From Branchiostoma floridae (taxonomy: Eukaryota > Chordata > Leptocardii > Amphioxiformes > Branchiostomatidae), in assembly GCF_000003815.2 (NCBI RefSeq), contig NC_049990.1:13455460-13519459 (forward strand): a stretch of DNA of 64,000 bases. Direction: 5' to 3'. Every line of letters starts with the position of its first letter. Within the stretch, counting starts at the first letter, position 1. Shown piece by piece: positions 38,901-49,150 of this stretch. The position numbers were made by a program, and so were the translations under genes. The notes under the pieces are model-generated. The model worked only from the letters and a program-made list of their open reading frames with translations. It had not been told where the DNA came from and ran no database searches.

Positions 38901-41620
38901 TCAGCATAGTGTGTGCTGTGTACGGGGATGATAATGATGTGTAAACCTAGGTGTACACTGCAAATGAAGGCCTCGATAATATGATGTTTTAAAGATATTG
39001 TAGTAGACTTTGGGTAAGAATGAATGATGGAATAAATGATCTGGTATTCAGGTTTACGTTCTGAAAGTCATGATGTGCCACTCTCCTCTGTGCAGTGTGG
39101 CTACAGAAGATGGCTTTGCTGGGGATGTGGAACTGAAGATGATGGACAGTAAAGCAGACTTCCCCGCTCCCACAAAGAAGGAAACCAGAGACAGGAAAAA
39201 AGAACAAGGTTAGTTTGCCTATTGTAAAACTTCCTCGGTACATACAACTTGCTACCCTTCGAACAACTTTTAGCTCAACAACATAGAAAATTTACAGGTG
39301 GACATTGGAACAAGGTAAGGAAGAAATCGTTTATTGAATCTGATAGGCCAATGCTCTGACTAGAGACATTGGTACAGGACTAAGGAGTCTAGATTGGGCA
39401 TCATAGGACAGGATAATGTTTGCCTGACATCTGTACGTACGTCTAACGTTTTCCCAACTGAGGTCTATAGATTATGATGAATTGAGAGAATAGGAGGCTG
39501 ATCAGACCCGCGGGAGGGCTGGGACTGTGGGTGATGCAGAATAAAAGTGGTCCAACCTTAGACTCAGGATAAAGCATGACGTTGTGAACTAAACTATTTT
39601 ATTCATGTCATACCCACCCTAACATTTCAATGAGGTTGAGAAGTTCAGAAAATGTGTTGTCTTTGTACCAAAAACAATCACAGTGACAACATTCAGTTCC
39701 AACTTCCAAATCTGGTATTCGAATTTTGTGTTGAAAAGTGATGCATGTTCAATTGATTCTATGGAAGTGCATGTGTTAGCAATGCTCCATGTGATAACAC
39801 AGTTTTCACAGCCCAGGTATGGCATAATAATTCACGCTGTAACTGCTGTTCCAGTTGAGGACGTGCTGTACGTGCTGAAGCGGTTCCCCCTCCCTCCTGT
39901 CCAGCTATAACCCTTACTGTTAACTGTTCCAGTTGAGGACGTGCTGTACGTGCTGAAGCGGTTCCTGCGCCCGTCCCTCCTGTCCAGCTTTAACCCTTAC
40001 TGTTAACTGTTCCAGTTGAGGACGTGCTGTACGTACTGAAGCTGTTCCCCGTCCCTCCTGTCCAGCTATAACCCTTACTGTTAACTGTTCCAGTTGAGGA
40101 CGTGCTGTACGTACTGAAGCTGTTCCCCGTCCCTCCTGTCCAGCTTTAACCCTTACTGTTAACTGTTCCAGTTGAGGACGTGCTGTACGTACTGAAGCTG
40201 TTCCCCGTCCCTCCTGTCCAGCTTTAACCCTTACTGTTAACTGTTCCAGTTGAGGACGTGCTGTACGTACTGAAGCTGTTCCCCCTCCCTCCTGTCCAGC
40301 TATAACCCATACTGTTAACTGTTCCAGTTGAGGACGTGCTGTACGTGCTGAAGCTGTTCCCCCTCCCTCCTGTCAGCTATAACCCATACTGTTAACTGTT
40401 CCAGTTGAGGACGTGCTGTACGTGCTGAAGCGTTTCCCACGCCCGTCCCTCCTGTCCAGCTACAGGCACGGCTGGAAGGCCAGACTCAACCACTTCCAGA
40501 GGTACTCGGACTTTAAAGTCAAAGGTAAGTAGACATGTGCTTGTGGTGGTACATGTGTCTGGATGTCTCATGTATTTTGCTGTATGCTCATATCATTCTC
40601 TGTTGAAGGATTCAAAGGAAAGATAGGCAGCTTTTAATCGGTGAGGATTATCATGATGTAAACACAAATTTGAAACCAGCAAAGTATGTTTCCAGCCATA
40701 TATTTAAGTAAGGCAGAACAGGGCTCGAAATGCTACCTGCATATGCAGGTGAGTGCAAGTAAAATTGGAGATGTGCGGGTATTTCTGGTGTCTACCTGCA
40801 CTGGTTCATGTACTGGGTTTTATACATAAATGTCCTATGATGAAGTTGTATGTGGATTGCTATTAGTTGCATTGACTGTTACCACCTATAAAGTGTTTTT
40901 TTTTAAATAGCAATGGTTCCTGAACAATTTTAGTATAATCCATACTTCCTACATTCAAAGTGGTGCAGGTAAAGGTTGTCTGGTGCAGGTAATTTTTACC
41001 AGTGCAGGTATGCAGAAAAACGTATTTCGAGCCCTGCAGAAGGTGTGATACATGTATGATAACTTGTGTGTGAACAGCGATAAGTTTACACAGCTTACAT
41101 AGAACTTCTGTTCATTTGTGTCATGTTATGTTTGTGTGCCCCTGGAACAGATAAGAAGCTGTCCTTACACGATGTGTGCAGTCAGAAGGGTCTGGCACAG
41201 AAGGCAGCCGGCTGGAAGGTGCACCACTTGGCCAATCAGCTGGATGAACTGGTAAACACAACAGACTTGTACACCTCCTTCTGCTCATTTCAAAGTCATG
41301 GCTTAGCTCAGGGTTTTTCTCAACATCGGCTAGGATATAGAGCAGTGTACCAGAGTTATGGACATGTTGTAGTTGGTATAGTCCAGTGGTTAGCGACCCG
41401 GCATCTGGAGTCAAAACCAAGAAGCCACGGCATGTCCACATGCATGCTTCAAGGTAGTCTTGCAGTCCTTAGGATGATGCATATCTAAGGGAGAATGCAC
41501 ATACCAGTATTTGAGGAGATGGAAACATTCAATAAAGGACATATTCAATAGTGTATGTTGAATGTGATGGGTATCACATACTGTACTACCATGTCTGTGG
41601 TATGTTCTCAGCCTGGAAAA

Positions 41621-41655
<35 letters not shown>

Positions 41656-42283
41656 ATGTTTGTTCCAATTACAGGCATGTAATGAACAAGACACATTTGC
41701 CAAGATGTCCAGCTTCCATGAAGGTCTGAAGGCGCCTGGCAAGAAAATCATCATGGAGGAAGAAATGAGGATGATCCAAGAGCTGATACAGGTTAGATTA
41801 TGCTCTCCTTCTACTCTCAAGCTTTCGGTTTGCTTCAAACGTCTTGAAAATTTGTGCCAAGATTCTAGTAAGAAACTGAGAAGCAGAATTGTAAGAACTT
41901 CCCTGCGATGAACAGACTGAGGCAACAGCCATCACTGGCGAATCATTTTACCTGCAGAATCTTCACAGTTTGCCAGTGCCAATTGGAAAACTATTGAATG
42001 GAAGTGCAATTTTCATTTAGTTTTGTCCAATGAATATGCTTTCTTCACTCTATGTGACAGCTGAGATAAGATGAAGGTGTACAAAAATGTACTATACTAA
42101 CCTATCTACCTGTTGTGTTGTTTTTTGTAGGGGAATATTCAGAGAGCCCGGCTCACTACAGAACAACTCAATGACACCAAACAGCAGATGGTGAAGATAG
42201 TGGAGAAACACAGGGGGGAAGTATGTGACATCATCAAGAAAAACTGTAGCAGGAAGTCCAGCAAAAAGAAGAGCAGCTCATAA
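23942..42283 (+). CDS. SAP130, Sin3A-associated corepressor subunit, 18 coding exons
   Basis: Coding exons: 23942-24109, 24534-24816, 25494-25648, 26943-27040, 27549-27763, 28214-28324, 29032-29218, 29714-29940, 30964-31131, 32210-32357, 33137-33238, 33966-34105, 34561-34708, 39096-39208, 40405-40524, 41151-41251, 41675-41791, 42131-42283. All phases agree; 917 aa. Conserved segments in order: PHVQVHVESS; VPRG with an Ala run and SVTTVLRP; AKVLPQPVAHSPR with GSPNPV; SSPRPSILRK (about 570-580); EVKVKEEPMEM, SUMO-site-like; SPRKKPRKQQHV, a basic nuclear signal (about 705-716); and a C-terminal region with WKARLNHFQRYSDFKVK, AGWKVHHLANQL and a terminal helix. SAP130 is a nuclear Sin3-HDAC scaffold; its C-terminus binds Sin3 in vertebrates. 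The low-complexity Pro/Ser/Thr middle is usual. The ATG was chosen as the first Met in an exon whose upstream frame is also open. Exon 10 uses the first of many repeated donors; exon 16 uses the last of eight repeated acceptors. Confidence 0.93.
24290..24370. repeat. Fragment of the GGTACC foldback family
   Basis: TTTTAACCGGACTTG, then CCAGTACCGGTTCGGTGTACC, resembles the right half of the element at 10119-10605. It lies in SAP130 intron 2. It is truncated, with no target duplication seen. Confidence 0.5.
25692..25876. mobile_element. Tc1-type MITE, CTGTAAATGCA family
   Basis: TIRs CTGTAAATGCATTTAAGTTC and the near inverse ending CTGCATTTACAG, with TA on both sides (25690-25691 and 25877-25878). 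The 185-bp interior is built of inverted TTCGCGGTGG / CCACCGCGAA blocks, so the whole can fold back. It lies in SAP130 intron 4. Confidence 0.85.
26528..26640 (-). mobile_element. Truncated repeat with hammerhead-like core (copy 2)
   Basis: It is almost identical to 17409-17530, including the 31-nt core (minus strand 26581-26611). It lies in SAP130 intron 4 and ends in a short CAGTGACACT duplication. Two copies in introns of different genes show it is a dispersed family. Confidence 0.55.
28605..28651. other. Perfect 47-bp hairpin in SAP130 intron 7
   Basis: Two 22-nt arms, beginning TAATAGTTGATTTGCAGC and matching exactly in reverse, surround a 3-nt TGA centre. The arms show no mismatch. No transposon ends or target duplication are evident around it. 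Confidence 0.85.
30035..30499. mobile_element. hAT-type foldback MITE in SAP130 intron 9
   Basis: Ends TACTAGGGGTGGGTACC and GGTACCCACCCACA are inverted. Flanks CTGTATAT and CTGTATAC form an 8-bp duplication with one change. The interior is rich in CAGGTCCAGG and CCTGAACCTGG. It is related to the copies at 10119 and 57214. Confidence 0.75.
31092..31975 (+). repeat. 60-bp in-frame minisatellite at the donor of SAP130 exon 10
   Basis: Fifteen tandem units start at 31092 and repeat every 60 bp; the seventh lacks one codon. Read in the exon frame each unit encodes AQQVPPSITTASEGTVQFLQ. Each also contains a donor, GAAG|GTACAG, in the same phase, which joins correctly to exon 11 at 32210. TTTCTACAG at the unit end resembles an acceptor. 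The frame is open until a TAG at 31857-31859 in unit 13. Splicing at donor n keeps n-1 units, so the protein could gain 0 to about 240 residues. The CDS model uses donor 1. Confidence 0.95.
32019..32155. repeat. Fragment of the GGGCTCGAAATACC hAT family
   Basis: GGGCTGGAAATACTTGC followed by ATATGCAGGTTAGTTCAGG and TCTGGTGTCTACCTGCAC matches the start of the element at 40719. The rest is missing. It lies just past the exon 10 minisatellite. Confidence 0.55.
32678..33035. mobile_element. hAT-type MITE, CAGGGTTGTAGCCAGC family
   Basis: Ends CAGGGTTGTAGCCAGC and GGCTGACTACAACCCTG are inverted. The 8-bp flanks GTCCATAG and GTGCATAG differ at one position. It is 358 bp with no coding capacity, in SAP130 intron 11. 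Confidence 0.85.
33725..33825. repeat. Fragment of the GGTACC foldback family
   Basis: Alternating AGGTCTGGACTTC, GGACCTGAACCTG and GGACCTGAGCCTG blocks match the interior of the 30035 and 57214 copies. No ends are recognisable. Confidence 0.5.
34732..36850. repeat. 46-bp minisatellite, left part (SAP130 intron 14)
   Basis: Units of about 46 bp (core CTCAGCATAGTGTGTGCTGT) begin about 20 bp after the exon 14 donor and run without a break. A longer variant carries CATTCTGGTATTG in place of GGGATTG. Rare variants recur in the same order about 760-860 bp apart, showing that a block of many units was duplicated. The array is split by the element at 36851-38503 and resumes at 38506. Confidence 0.97.
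36851..38503. mobile_element. TA-flanked non-autonomous DNA element splitting the 46-bp array
   Basis: TIRs start CTCTCACCTCTCAAATA and end with the inverse TATTTGAGAGGTGAGAG. TA lies at 36849-36850 and 38504-38505. Removing 1,655 bp restores a normal repeat unit (GTGTA followed by CGTGG), so the empty site is read directly. The left end has repeated GGTACGT/TTTATT blocks. The right end has four GGGGGTACTT(T/C)TATT blocks, likely subterminal binding sites. No open frame of transposase length is present. Confidence 0.88.
38506..38933. repeat. 46-bp minisatellite, right part
   Basis: It continues the array at 34732-36850 with the same unit and ends before exon 15 (39096). Some units here have GTGGCTATC in place of GTGGATATC, a variant not seen in the left part. 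Confidence 0.95.
39846..40424 (+). repeat. 77-83-bp minisatellite multiplying the acceptor and start of SAP130 exon 16
   Basis: Eight copies of TTAACTGTTCCAG|TTGAGGACGTGCTGTACGT are present, with acceptor AGs ending at 39854, 39932, 40015, 40093, 40171, 40249, 40327 and 40404. The first seven copies reach a TAA soon after the copied exon start (for example ...FPLPPVQL then stop). Only the eighth continues into the conserved WKARLNHFQRYSDF coding sequence. The second copy keeps a longer CGCCCGTCCCTCC stretch closer to the true exon. Confidence 0.95.
40719..41036. mobile_element. hAT-type MITE, CAGGGCTCGAAAT family
   Basis: Ends CAGGGCTCGAAAT and ATTTCGAGCCCTG are exact inverses. The interior matches 23338-23690 in reverse orientation. 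It lies in SAP130 intron 16. The flanking 8-mers share only CAGAA, so the target duplication is unclear. Confidence 0.75.
41360..41450 (+). repeat. tRNA-derived SINE-like fragment in SAP130 intron 17
   Basis: GGTATAGTCCAGTGGTTAGC, then CCCGGCATC, resembles a tRNA D-arm with an A box. The B-box region is poor. It is probably the head of a short SINE remnant. Confidence 0.35.
41620..41656. repeat. (GAT)n microsatellite
   Basis: About ten GAT units lie just before the acceptor of SAP130 exon 18. It is a simple-sequence tract. Confidence 0.9.
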
Positions 42284-42314
42284 GGCTACCTCTCTGTTAC
42301 CAGGATCCATGTAC

Positions 42315-42320
42315 AATAAA
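42315..42320 (+). terminator. SAP130 polyadenylation signal
   Basis: AATAAA lies 32 bases after the SAP130 stop codon. It implies a very short 3' UTR. It is the first canonical signal after the stop. Confidence 0.7.
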
Positions 42321-42329
42321 GATTTCCTC

Positions 42330-43580
42330 TGACCTGCTTTGGAGGAGGCTGAAATCACACTTGTATAAAAATACATGTCTTTCATTTCTGAACTCCTAAC
42401 AGTTTCTCTTCTGAGTTAAATTCAGAGGAGTTATCAATATCAGGGTCCAATATAGCCAAGCGTTTATGAAAAGTATCCATAGATTAATCTCTCATCAGCC
42501 ACGAAGATAGAAACTTGACCGTGTAGTTTCAGCCTCCTACAATGACATTTAGTGGAAGTTGGTCAAAAATTAATATCTTCATTGAACAGCCCTTATATGT
42601 GCAGCTACAGCTGTGTAAATAAAGCCTGGCCTATTGTACCGATGAACATTATTTGGGCAACTGTTACAGCCTTCATTCAATACCTTTATTGTACAGTATT
42701 GTGTGCTAGTATTAGTATAATTTCTGAACAGACATTCAACAACAAGCTGAAGGTGCTGGTTCTTAATGATACGTCCAAGACGTCATCCTTTCCCATGTAC
42801 AGATGCTTGGCCTCTCCTGTCGTCAGGAAAATTCCCATTTGCTAAGAGATAACAGCAAGTCTTGCTGTAAAACTATTGGACTGACTGATGTAGCTTAGCT
42901 CTTACTGAGTTATAGAGAACTATGTTACATTTCCCATGTTGGCAACTGTGGATTCATCTAGTATTTTTTTGACACCAGCAAAGAAATGGCAGGATCAGGT
43001 CATTTAAAGCTATAGCAACCATCATATTGTTTATCCTTATTCTCAGCTCCTGTGAATATGATAATTACATTGTATGTTCCTCAATCTCATAACTTTTCCA
43101 AATCACTTTGGTACTCACAGATTTTGCAGATAAGGTCCTTATTTGCATAGCTGGTCTCTCTTGATGATTGTCTACATCTAAACAACATACATCTCAAGTA
43201 TGCAAAGTCTGTTCTGGCACCAAAATAGCATTTTCTCCTTGATAATGCATATGAGCTCTTCTTTGCATAAGTTACATTGTATGTCTAATGAAGTGCGCCA
43301 TCCTCCAAGTTCCAAATACCACCAGTGGGGAATTCCATGTACCACTTTGGTATTAAAGCATTTTCTCATCAATCATGCAATGTATGTCTTCATTTGCAAA
43401 GCTACATGTACTATCTACCAATATTCCGCCTTTTCTGTTGTCTTGCTTGGCTATCCAGTTATGCAAATTAGGCTCATAATTAGCATCAAAAATTGCCATC
43501 TTGTTATTAGTCACCTAATTTATAAGCTACATGTACCTTAATCTGGATGGCCTGTTTGAAGGTCAATGCGGTTGGGTTTA
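42330..43580. other. Gene-free region with degenerate A/T-rich repeat
   Basis: No exon was found. From about 43100 to 43540 a loose repeat recurs (TTTGCATA, GTTCCAAATACCAC, CAATCATGCAA). Related motifs reappear at 56050-56340, so this is a dispersed repeat. Confidence 0.5.
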
Positions 43581-43837
43581 GGTGGTATCTCACTGCACTT
43601 GGGGCACTGGTGTGGCACTGCAGGGGTCGAAAGATTAGGCAACGAATTCCAGAGATCAAGAATGAGTTTTCTTATGTTTTGTGTATTTTTTTGACTTCTA
43701 AGTCATACTTTTACTTATTACGCAATATCTAAATTATAAAAGATTGGCCAAAATAACATGGCGGCGAAAATAACAGCGCCGCAGTGAACGAACCCTGCAG
43801 TGCCGCACTGGTGCCCCATGTGCAGTGAGATACCACC
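43581..43837. mobile_element. MITE with long inverted repeats, GGTGGTATCTCACTGCAC family
   Basis: The left arm begins GGTGGTATCTCACTGCAC and the right arm ends GTGCAGTGAGATACCACC. The inverted match extends about 45 bp with few differences. TTA lies next to the left end and ATTA next to the right, suggesting a 3-bp target. It is 257 bp and non-coding. Confidence 0.85.
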
Positions 43838-43980
43838 ATTACTTGTCATTTAGAAGGGCCTCGTTCTTGCCAATGACGCCAGAAGTTAGAAGTGAGTTAT
43901 CGTGCTTTTGGCTGAATTGACAGCTGTTTAATTGTCACATATATACACACTAGGTAACTGATGACTACATATTAGGATTA

Positions 43981-44358
43981 GGCCATATTATATATGGATG
44001 ACGTCCCTGTACGCAATTTTCGACTATTTCCAAAAAAAAGTTTTCAACCATATTGTAAATCGTACAAAGCATCAGTAAAATGAGCAAATGTAAGCCTTAT
44101 AGATGGCAAAAATTATTGGAAAATGGATACTTATCTCATGGAATGCTAATGTCGATTCCAAGGCCAGAGCAGAAGATGTAAAAGAACAAAAATGAAGAAC
44201 TTTATTATTTGGTATACCATACTATATTTAGTCATTTGTGCAGCCCTCCTGACCACTTACATTTCATAGGACAGTTTTGTTTAGCCACTAATTCACACAC
44301 TCGTATTAGTTTGGGGGTTACCAGAGGATATCATCCATATAACCAAATCAATATGGCC
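43981..44358. mobile_element. Harbinger-like MITE, GGCCATATT family, with TTA duplication
   Basis: It begins GGCCATATTATATATGGATG and ends with the inverse CATCCATATAACCAAATCAA then TATGGCC. TTA is duplicated at 43978-43980 and 44359-44361. A 3-bp TTA/TAA target and GG-starting ends fit PIF/Harbinger. The interior shares AGAACAAAAATGAAGAA with the copy at 18129. No transposase frame. Confidence 0.8.
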
Positions 44359-44529
44359 TTAAAAAGTAAAAAAAGGGAAAATTTCCTAGAAACTATAACA
44401 TAGTACAACTAAACCATTTTGACTACTTGTAAAAATCCTATTTCAATTTGTAATCAGATGGTATAAAATAGAACTGAATCAACGCGCCTCTGCTACGTAT
44501 TAAAAGTTTACCAAGTCATAATGTGCACA

Positions 44530-44660
44530 TAAGTTTAAGACTGGATGAAATGAGTATTATGAAACGTTTATGAAGGCCAGACATCCAAGTAAACAATATT
44601 CAAATAAGATTCAATCTCTACAACTGGACTAAAAACGGAGAATTACTTCCGGACGATTTG
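44530..44660. repeat. Relic of the foldback retroelement family of 50889
   Basis: CGTTTATGAAGGCCAGACAT, TTCAATCTCTACAACTGG and ACTTCCGGACG match, in order and inverted, the tail and arm of the element at 50889-51228. The hammerhead-like core is lost here. Confidence 0.5.
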
Positions 44661-44751
44661 AGTGAATATGATGACATTTTTATCATACTTGAAACAAGCA
44701 TACTACTTTTACTTTCACACAGTATAGATGATAATTCAATGATATAAATGT

Positions 44752-45385
44752 GGCACCGTGTGACCGAATGGGTAGGGTGCTTGACCTAAAATCGAGAAGT
44801 TCAAGATTCAGGACAGGCACATGGGAAAGTCACTTTCCACAATGTGCCTCACTTTACACAAGTGCACACGTGGAAACGAGTACGTAGCTTCAGTAATACC
44901 CCCTTTCCACTAGGACGGCGCTCTCGCCGCGATCTTTCAATTTAACGTATCCCTCAACTAATTGTACAGAAAAGAAACAATTTTTTTTACACTTTCTGTG
45001 TTATGTTGTCTTCTAAGTCACACTTTTACGTTTTGTATGAAATATCCAGTGCGAAAGCGAAGGTTACACATATCCTATTTAGGTCGCAGTGAGAGCGCAG
45101 CACGATCTAGAGTTAGGCCCTCTTCCCGTTTGCACTGGGCAGGGATCGCTCTGTGTTCTCACAATGTGTATACCTATAACGGATGTGTGTAACCTTCAGT
45201 TTCTTACTGGATATAACGTACAAAATGTAAAAGTGTGGCGCAGAGAGCACGGCGAGAGAGCGCCGTCATACTGGAAAGTAGGTATTAGATGTTTAAGGAG
45301 TTATTCAATGTTTAAGGAGAGCTCGAGCACGTTCAAGAACCCACCACACTTGTCAAACGGTATAGGGGTCCATCCCGGTGTGAAT
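44752..45385 (+). repeat. tRNA-derived SINE interrupted by a DNA element
   Basis: A tRNA-like head (TGACCGAATGGGTAGGGTGC as A-box region, AAGTTCAAGATTC as B-box region) spans about 44752-44820. Its body reaches about 44893 and seems to resume at 45290 with GAACCCACCACACTTG and GGGGTCCATCCCGGTG. That tail also occurs at 11830-11880, supporting a dispersed family. Between the halves lies the element at 44897-45284. Confidence 0.45.
44897..45284. mobile_element. DNA element with TIRs ending TTTCCACTAGGACGGCGC
   Basis: The left end (TACCCCCTTTCCACTAGGAC followed by GGCGCTCTCGCC) is an imperfect inverse of the right end (GAGAGCGCCGTCATACTGGA then AAGTAGGTA). The interior has a second inverted pair around AAGTGT/ACACTT and GGTTACACA/TGTGTAACC. 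A fragment of the family lies at 49045-49150. No transposase frame is present. Confidence 0.65.
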
Positions 45386-45389
45386 TGAT

Positions 45390-46400
45390 CAAACAAAATC
45401 TGCCCGGATATGAAGCTTCAGTACTAGTTACTTGCCTTGAGGCAGTTTTCCGTGTATGCAATACAAACCAAATCTAGGAGCGGTGTTTTAGTTCAGAGTT
45501 CGCGGACACGTCTGTGACACGTCACACATCAGCTCCTGCAAGGGCTGCCTTTGTTTGAGTCTCCGCCAAGACAGCATCGCACGGGGCTCATCACTTCTGA
45601 TAGTCGTAAGTATCCAAATTACGGTATGTTCTCTAGAACGTATCTTCTTTGTCGTTTCTTTTTATTATGTTACCTTCACAGAAGGTACATACTGTTTTTG
45701 CTCTGTTTCTTCTTCTTTTCCGCACAAATAAAAAACATGAATATCTCCGAAACTAGACCTTGGAATATCTCGTAATTCAGCAAGCTGGTAGGTCTGCACA
45801 TAAGACACTGCACCTTGGTCATTTGGTCCCCTAAAGATACCAAAAAATGATTTTATGGGGCAAAAAAGGGTGAAAAAACTAGCAATTTTAACACAAAATC
45901 GAACTTTCGAGCCCCATAGAACTTTGGAACTACGTTCCAAGGACCCGAGGTCAACGACCGGTAGCTATGGAACCCGCCCGGGAGATATGGAACATGGTGT
46001 TCGAACGAGGTCAACGACCGCTGCTACGCAACACGGAAGTGTCCGCCCGTCAAATGATGACTTCATCTTGCTTTAGACGGCCTGAATTGAGCCAGAAGCC
46101 GTCCTCTGAATGATTTGTGGAATTCATTTTGCCAAGAAGTAATAAGAGATCAAGAAATTCACAGAGCTTTGACTTTATTTTGCCGAATATCGGCACCCTT
46201 TGCAATCAAATTCAAGGAAGGTAGAATGAAATTGAGCGCAGGCAGAATGAAATTTAATGCCCCCAAAGTATCAAAATGTGTCTCGGTCTAGGTCAGTTCT
46301 AAGTATTTGTTTCAATTCTTTCCTTGATTTTGTTTAAGCTATAGGTTTTGCAACCTGCACAAGCCAGTTTTACCATGAGCCATCCAAACATTGTTCAGAT
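45390..46400. other. Gene-free region
   Basis: No supported exon. GAGGTCAACGACCG occurs twice (45947 and 46008). A spliced first exon could end near 45605, but nothing confirms it. Confidence 0.45.
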
Positions 46401-46404
46401 TGAG

Positions 46405-46545
46405 TCGGGGCGGCGGCGGTGGCGGCGGGGCGGCGGCGGCCGGGGCGCCCGGCGCCCGGCCCTGTTCTCGCCAGGATTTTGTCACAGCGTCGGGGCAGGG
46501 GGCCGGGGGCCGGGGGGGGGGGGGGCCAGGGGGGGCCAAACCCCC
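46405..46545. repeat. GC-rich simple sequence, (GGC)n and poly-G
   Basis: GGCGGCGGTGGCGGC-type sequence passes into a run of about 16 G. The apparent Gly/Pro/Ala-rich frames on both strands are products of this composition. Confidence 0.85.
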
Positions 46546-49040
46546 CCTAAAGCCTTGCATTTTAGGCTACAGAAGGCTTATTTCATTCTGATTTAGGGCC
46601 ATATCTACGATAATCGTAGCAGTCACTTAACTTCTTGTCAGCAGTTTAACATAGCAGTATTTCGGGTCAAAGAGTCAAAGACAACAAAAAACTCATAAAC
46701 AACAAACTTTACTCAGCTCAACAGTACTTATAACTATCGTCCGGTTTGCCATCCGAAGCTGAAGCGCTTCTTTATAGCGCTAGTACCTTCGCTGCGCTGC
46801 CGTGACGTGCGATTGTTGTTGACGGTCTTATATCCCTACGTCGCCGCCTCGCTGTCAGACGATATTCCAACGGACCTGTTTCAAGGAAAATATCCGGCGA
46901 AACCGCTGTTCCGCGTCAGATTCTATTCTATAAAACACGTAACGTTACGTGGGAATAAATGTTACAGTCTAATAAATATTTTGTAGAAGCACCGCTGTGG
47001 GGAAGTCCAAGGAATGCAATAATCACGTAGCATATGAAGTTCGCTGTCAACTGGCACGCGGCTGTTTGAAACTCTAACCAACAGCGGCGGCCTTTGATGA
47101 AGTGGGCGAAAAAGTGCACTGCCTTGGTAACAAGGAAGCCGACGGTGTGGGCGGGGCCACATGGCGAGGCTTCTCCCCCGAAAGCCCCGGCCCCGAAAGG
47201 AAATGCCCGGGTTTTACATACAAACTTACGATGGTTTGAATTTTACATTGCCGAATCAAAGAGCTTCAAATTTAGAACAGGAAATTTGGAAACGCGGACG
47301 GTCTTGCTCTAGAAATATGTCAGAAAGAATTGATTCTGTTTTCCGCGCTGAAAAAGAAATGACGCAACCAGTTGTAAGAGCCTTTGTGTTGATCAACAAA
47401 TAAGGACATTCGCGGGAAATCTGGCTGTTCCGGGGAGGGATCCCACCCCGCTGGTCACTCGTGGCGGCAAGTCCTCTGTTTACAATCATTTCGCGCGAAC
47501 GCAAGGGCGATCCTGGGTGGGAGGGGCTGCGAGACAACGGCACGGCGGGTGCTCTGAAACACCTCCCTTCGAGCTGATAACTTCTTGAAACAGCGGAGGC
47601 GCGTGCTTGGCGCGTGCTTTTGTGTTTTTACTACGATATTTTGTTATTTTTTCCCCATGTTTTGCCGCTACGCTGGATGAAAAAGCAGCGTAGCGGGCTT
47701 TTTACAGCGTCATTTTTCCAGCCGACAGCGTATCGGCCCGCTATGCTGAAAAGGCCTGGCGAGAATTCTATGTTGTGTTTGAGTTACGTAGAATCGAGAA
47801 CACACACGGTGTGTAGTGCGCCAGCACTCGTCTTTTGATTCCACTGGTGTTTTCACGATTCTGTAAAAGCCGAGGTTGAGTTGCGTGCTCCGCGCGATAA
47901 TATTGGTGAACAAACGCACTCAGAGAGAATAACTACTAACGTTAGCACTAGTGCAATTTTCTCAGACAGGCCAATAACTGTGGTAACGCTACGTGTATGT
48001 GGTAACGTGGGGATTTCTTTGGATGTTTCCTGACATTATAAGTAACTGACATATAATCATAAAAATGTAGCGAGACCTGTTCGTTTTTATCCACAGTACT
48101 GAATAGGAACGTTTACTCAAGTTCATGCATAGAGCTGTCGTCCAAATGAAACACGGAATGGTGTCACGGTTCTAGTTAACCTATTTTTGAGTAAAAAAAA
48201 AACATTTGAGCAAAAAGAAACACATGACTACGTTAGACGCAAGGTCACTGCGTGTCGCCGGCGGTTACATAAAAAACTCAAAGTTTTACGCCTGAGACAT
48301 AAAGGTATGTGAAACAAAAACGATGGACTTGATGAGTTTGTTTCGCTATTAAACTGACCTTGAACAAACATGATTAACTGCAGCGTGGAACGCCCGCCCC
48401 ATCTTAGGTCACGGTCATTCCTTTCACCTTGTTGTTCATCATGTAAGTTACCACAGCGCTGCGTTGGTCCCCAGCAAGTAAGTGGAGCACGGAAACGAAG
48501 TCAGCTGGGTACATTACAATTAAGCTACGTGCAGCTTTATACACGGTGGGAGTGGCCGGCACAGCACAAAACCCCAGGCACAAAGTCAACGCGAAAGTTT
48601 AGTGTAGCAGAAACCTAACCCCTTAAAGTTTGCATGATTGACAGGCGGACGGGTTCGAAGTGTGCCGGGCGGCACGTGTTGATAATGAGGGCATAAACAA
48701 ACTACGTACATCAAACGTAAATCAAAATTGTTTGCTAAAAATTAAAAGAAATTTATGAAATGTGAATTGCGGACTCTGAAAAAAATGATCGAGCCGTTCA
48801 AACATGAATGAATTTACACAGATTGACAGGAATCATATAGCGGAGGAAGCATATAGCGGAGAAGAGCTGCGTACTGTGAAGATTACATGGAGTGTGCAGG
48901 GGTAGCCATATCAACTTCAGCTCTGAGAGTATCTGTCAACTGCGTGACGTGAACGAATATAATAGATTTGTGGCAATTTTAGCGATTACGCTAACCAGCT
49001 GTTTCTATGAATTTGTGCGATTTACAGTAGTTGGTAACCA
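46546..49040. other. Gene-free region with a GC-rich core
   Basis: 46740-47790 is richer in G+C and CpG than its surroundings and could be a promoter region. An 80-codon open frame at 47161-47403 begins MARLLPRKPRPRKE and has no recognised domain, no splice support and no homologue I know. I see no gene that can be supported. Confidence 0.4.
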
Positions 49041-49044
49041 CTAG

Positions 49045-49150
49045 ACGGCGATCGCGCCGCGCTCTTACTGCGACATAAATAGGATTGTGTAGCCTTCGAT
49101 TTCACACTGGGTATATTATAGAAAACGTAAAAGTGTGACAGAGCATGCTG
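49045..49150. repeat. Fragment of the 44897 element family
   Basis: CCACTAGACGGCGATCGCGC, TGCGACATAAATAGGATTGT and AAAACGTAAAAGTGTG match parts of 44897-45284. The other end is not recognised. Confidence 0.5.

Noticed and set aside
41123-41488. Single-exon 121-residue protein
   Set aside because: Only its first part is real (SAP130 exon 17); the rest runs on past a good donor at 41252 into intron with a SINE-like fragment.
46339-46596. Gly/Pro/Ala-rich proteins on both strands
   Set aside because: They follow from GGC repeats and a poly-G run.
47161-47403. 80-residue open frame in the GC-rich region
   Set aside because: Not recognised and no splice context; stop codons are rarer in GC-rich sequence. 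Could be revisited with RNA data.
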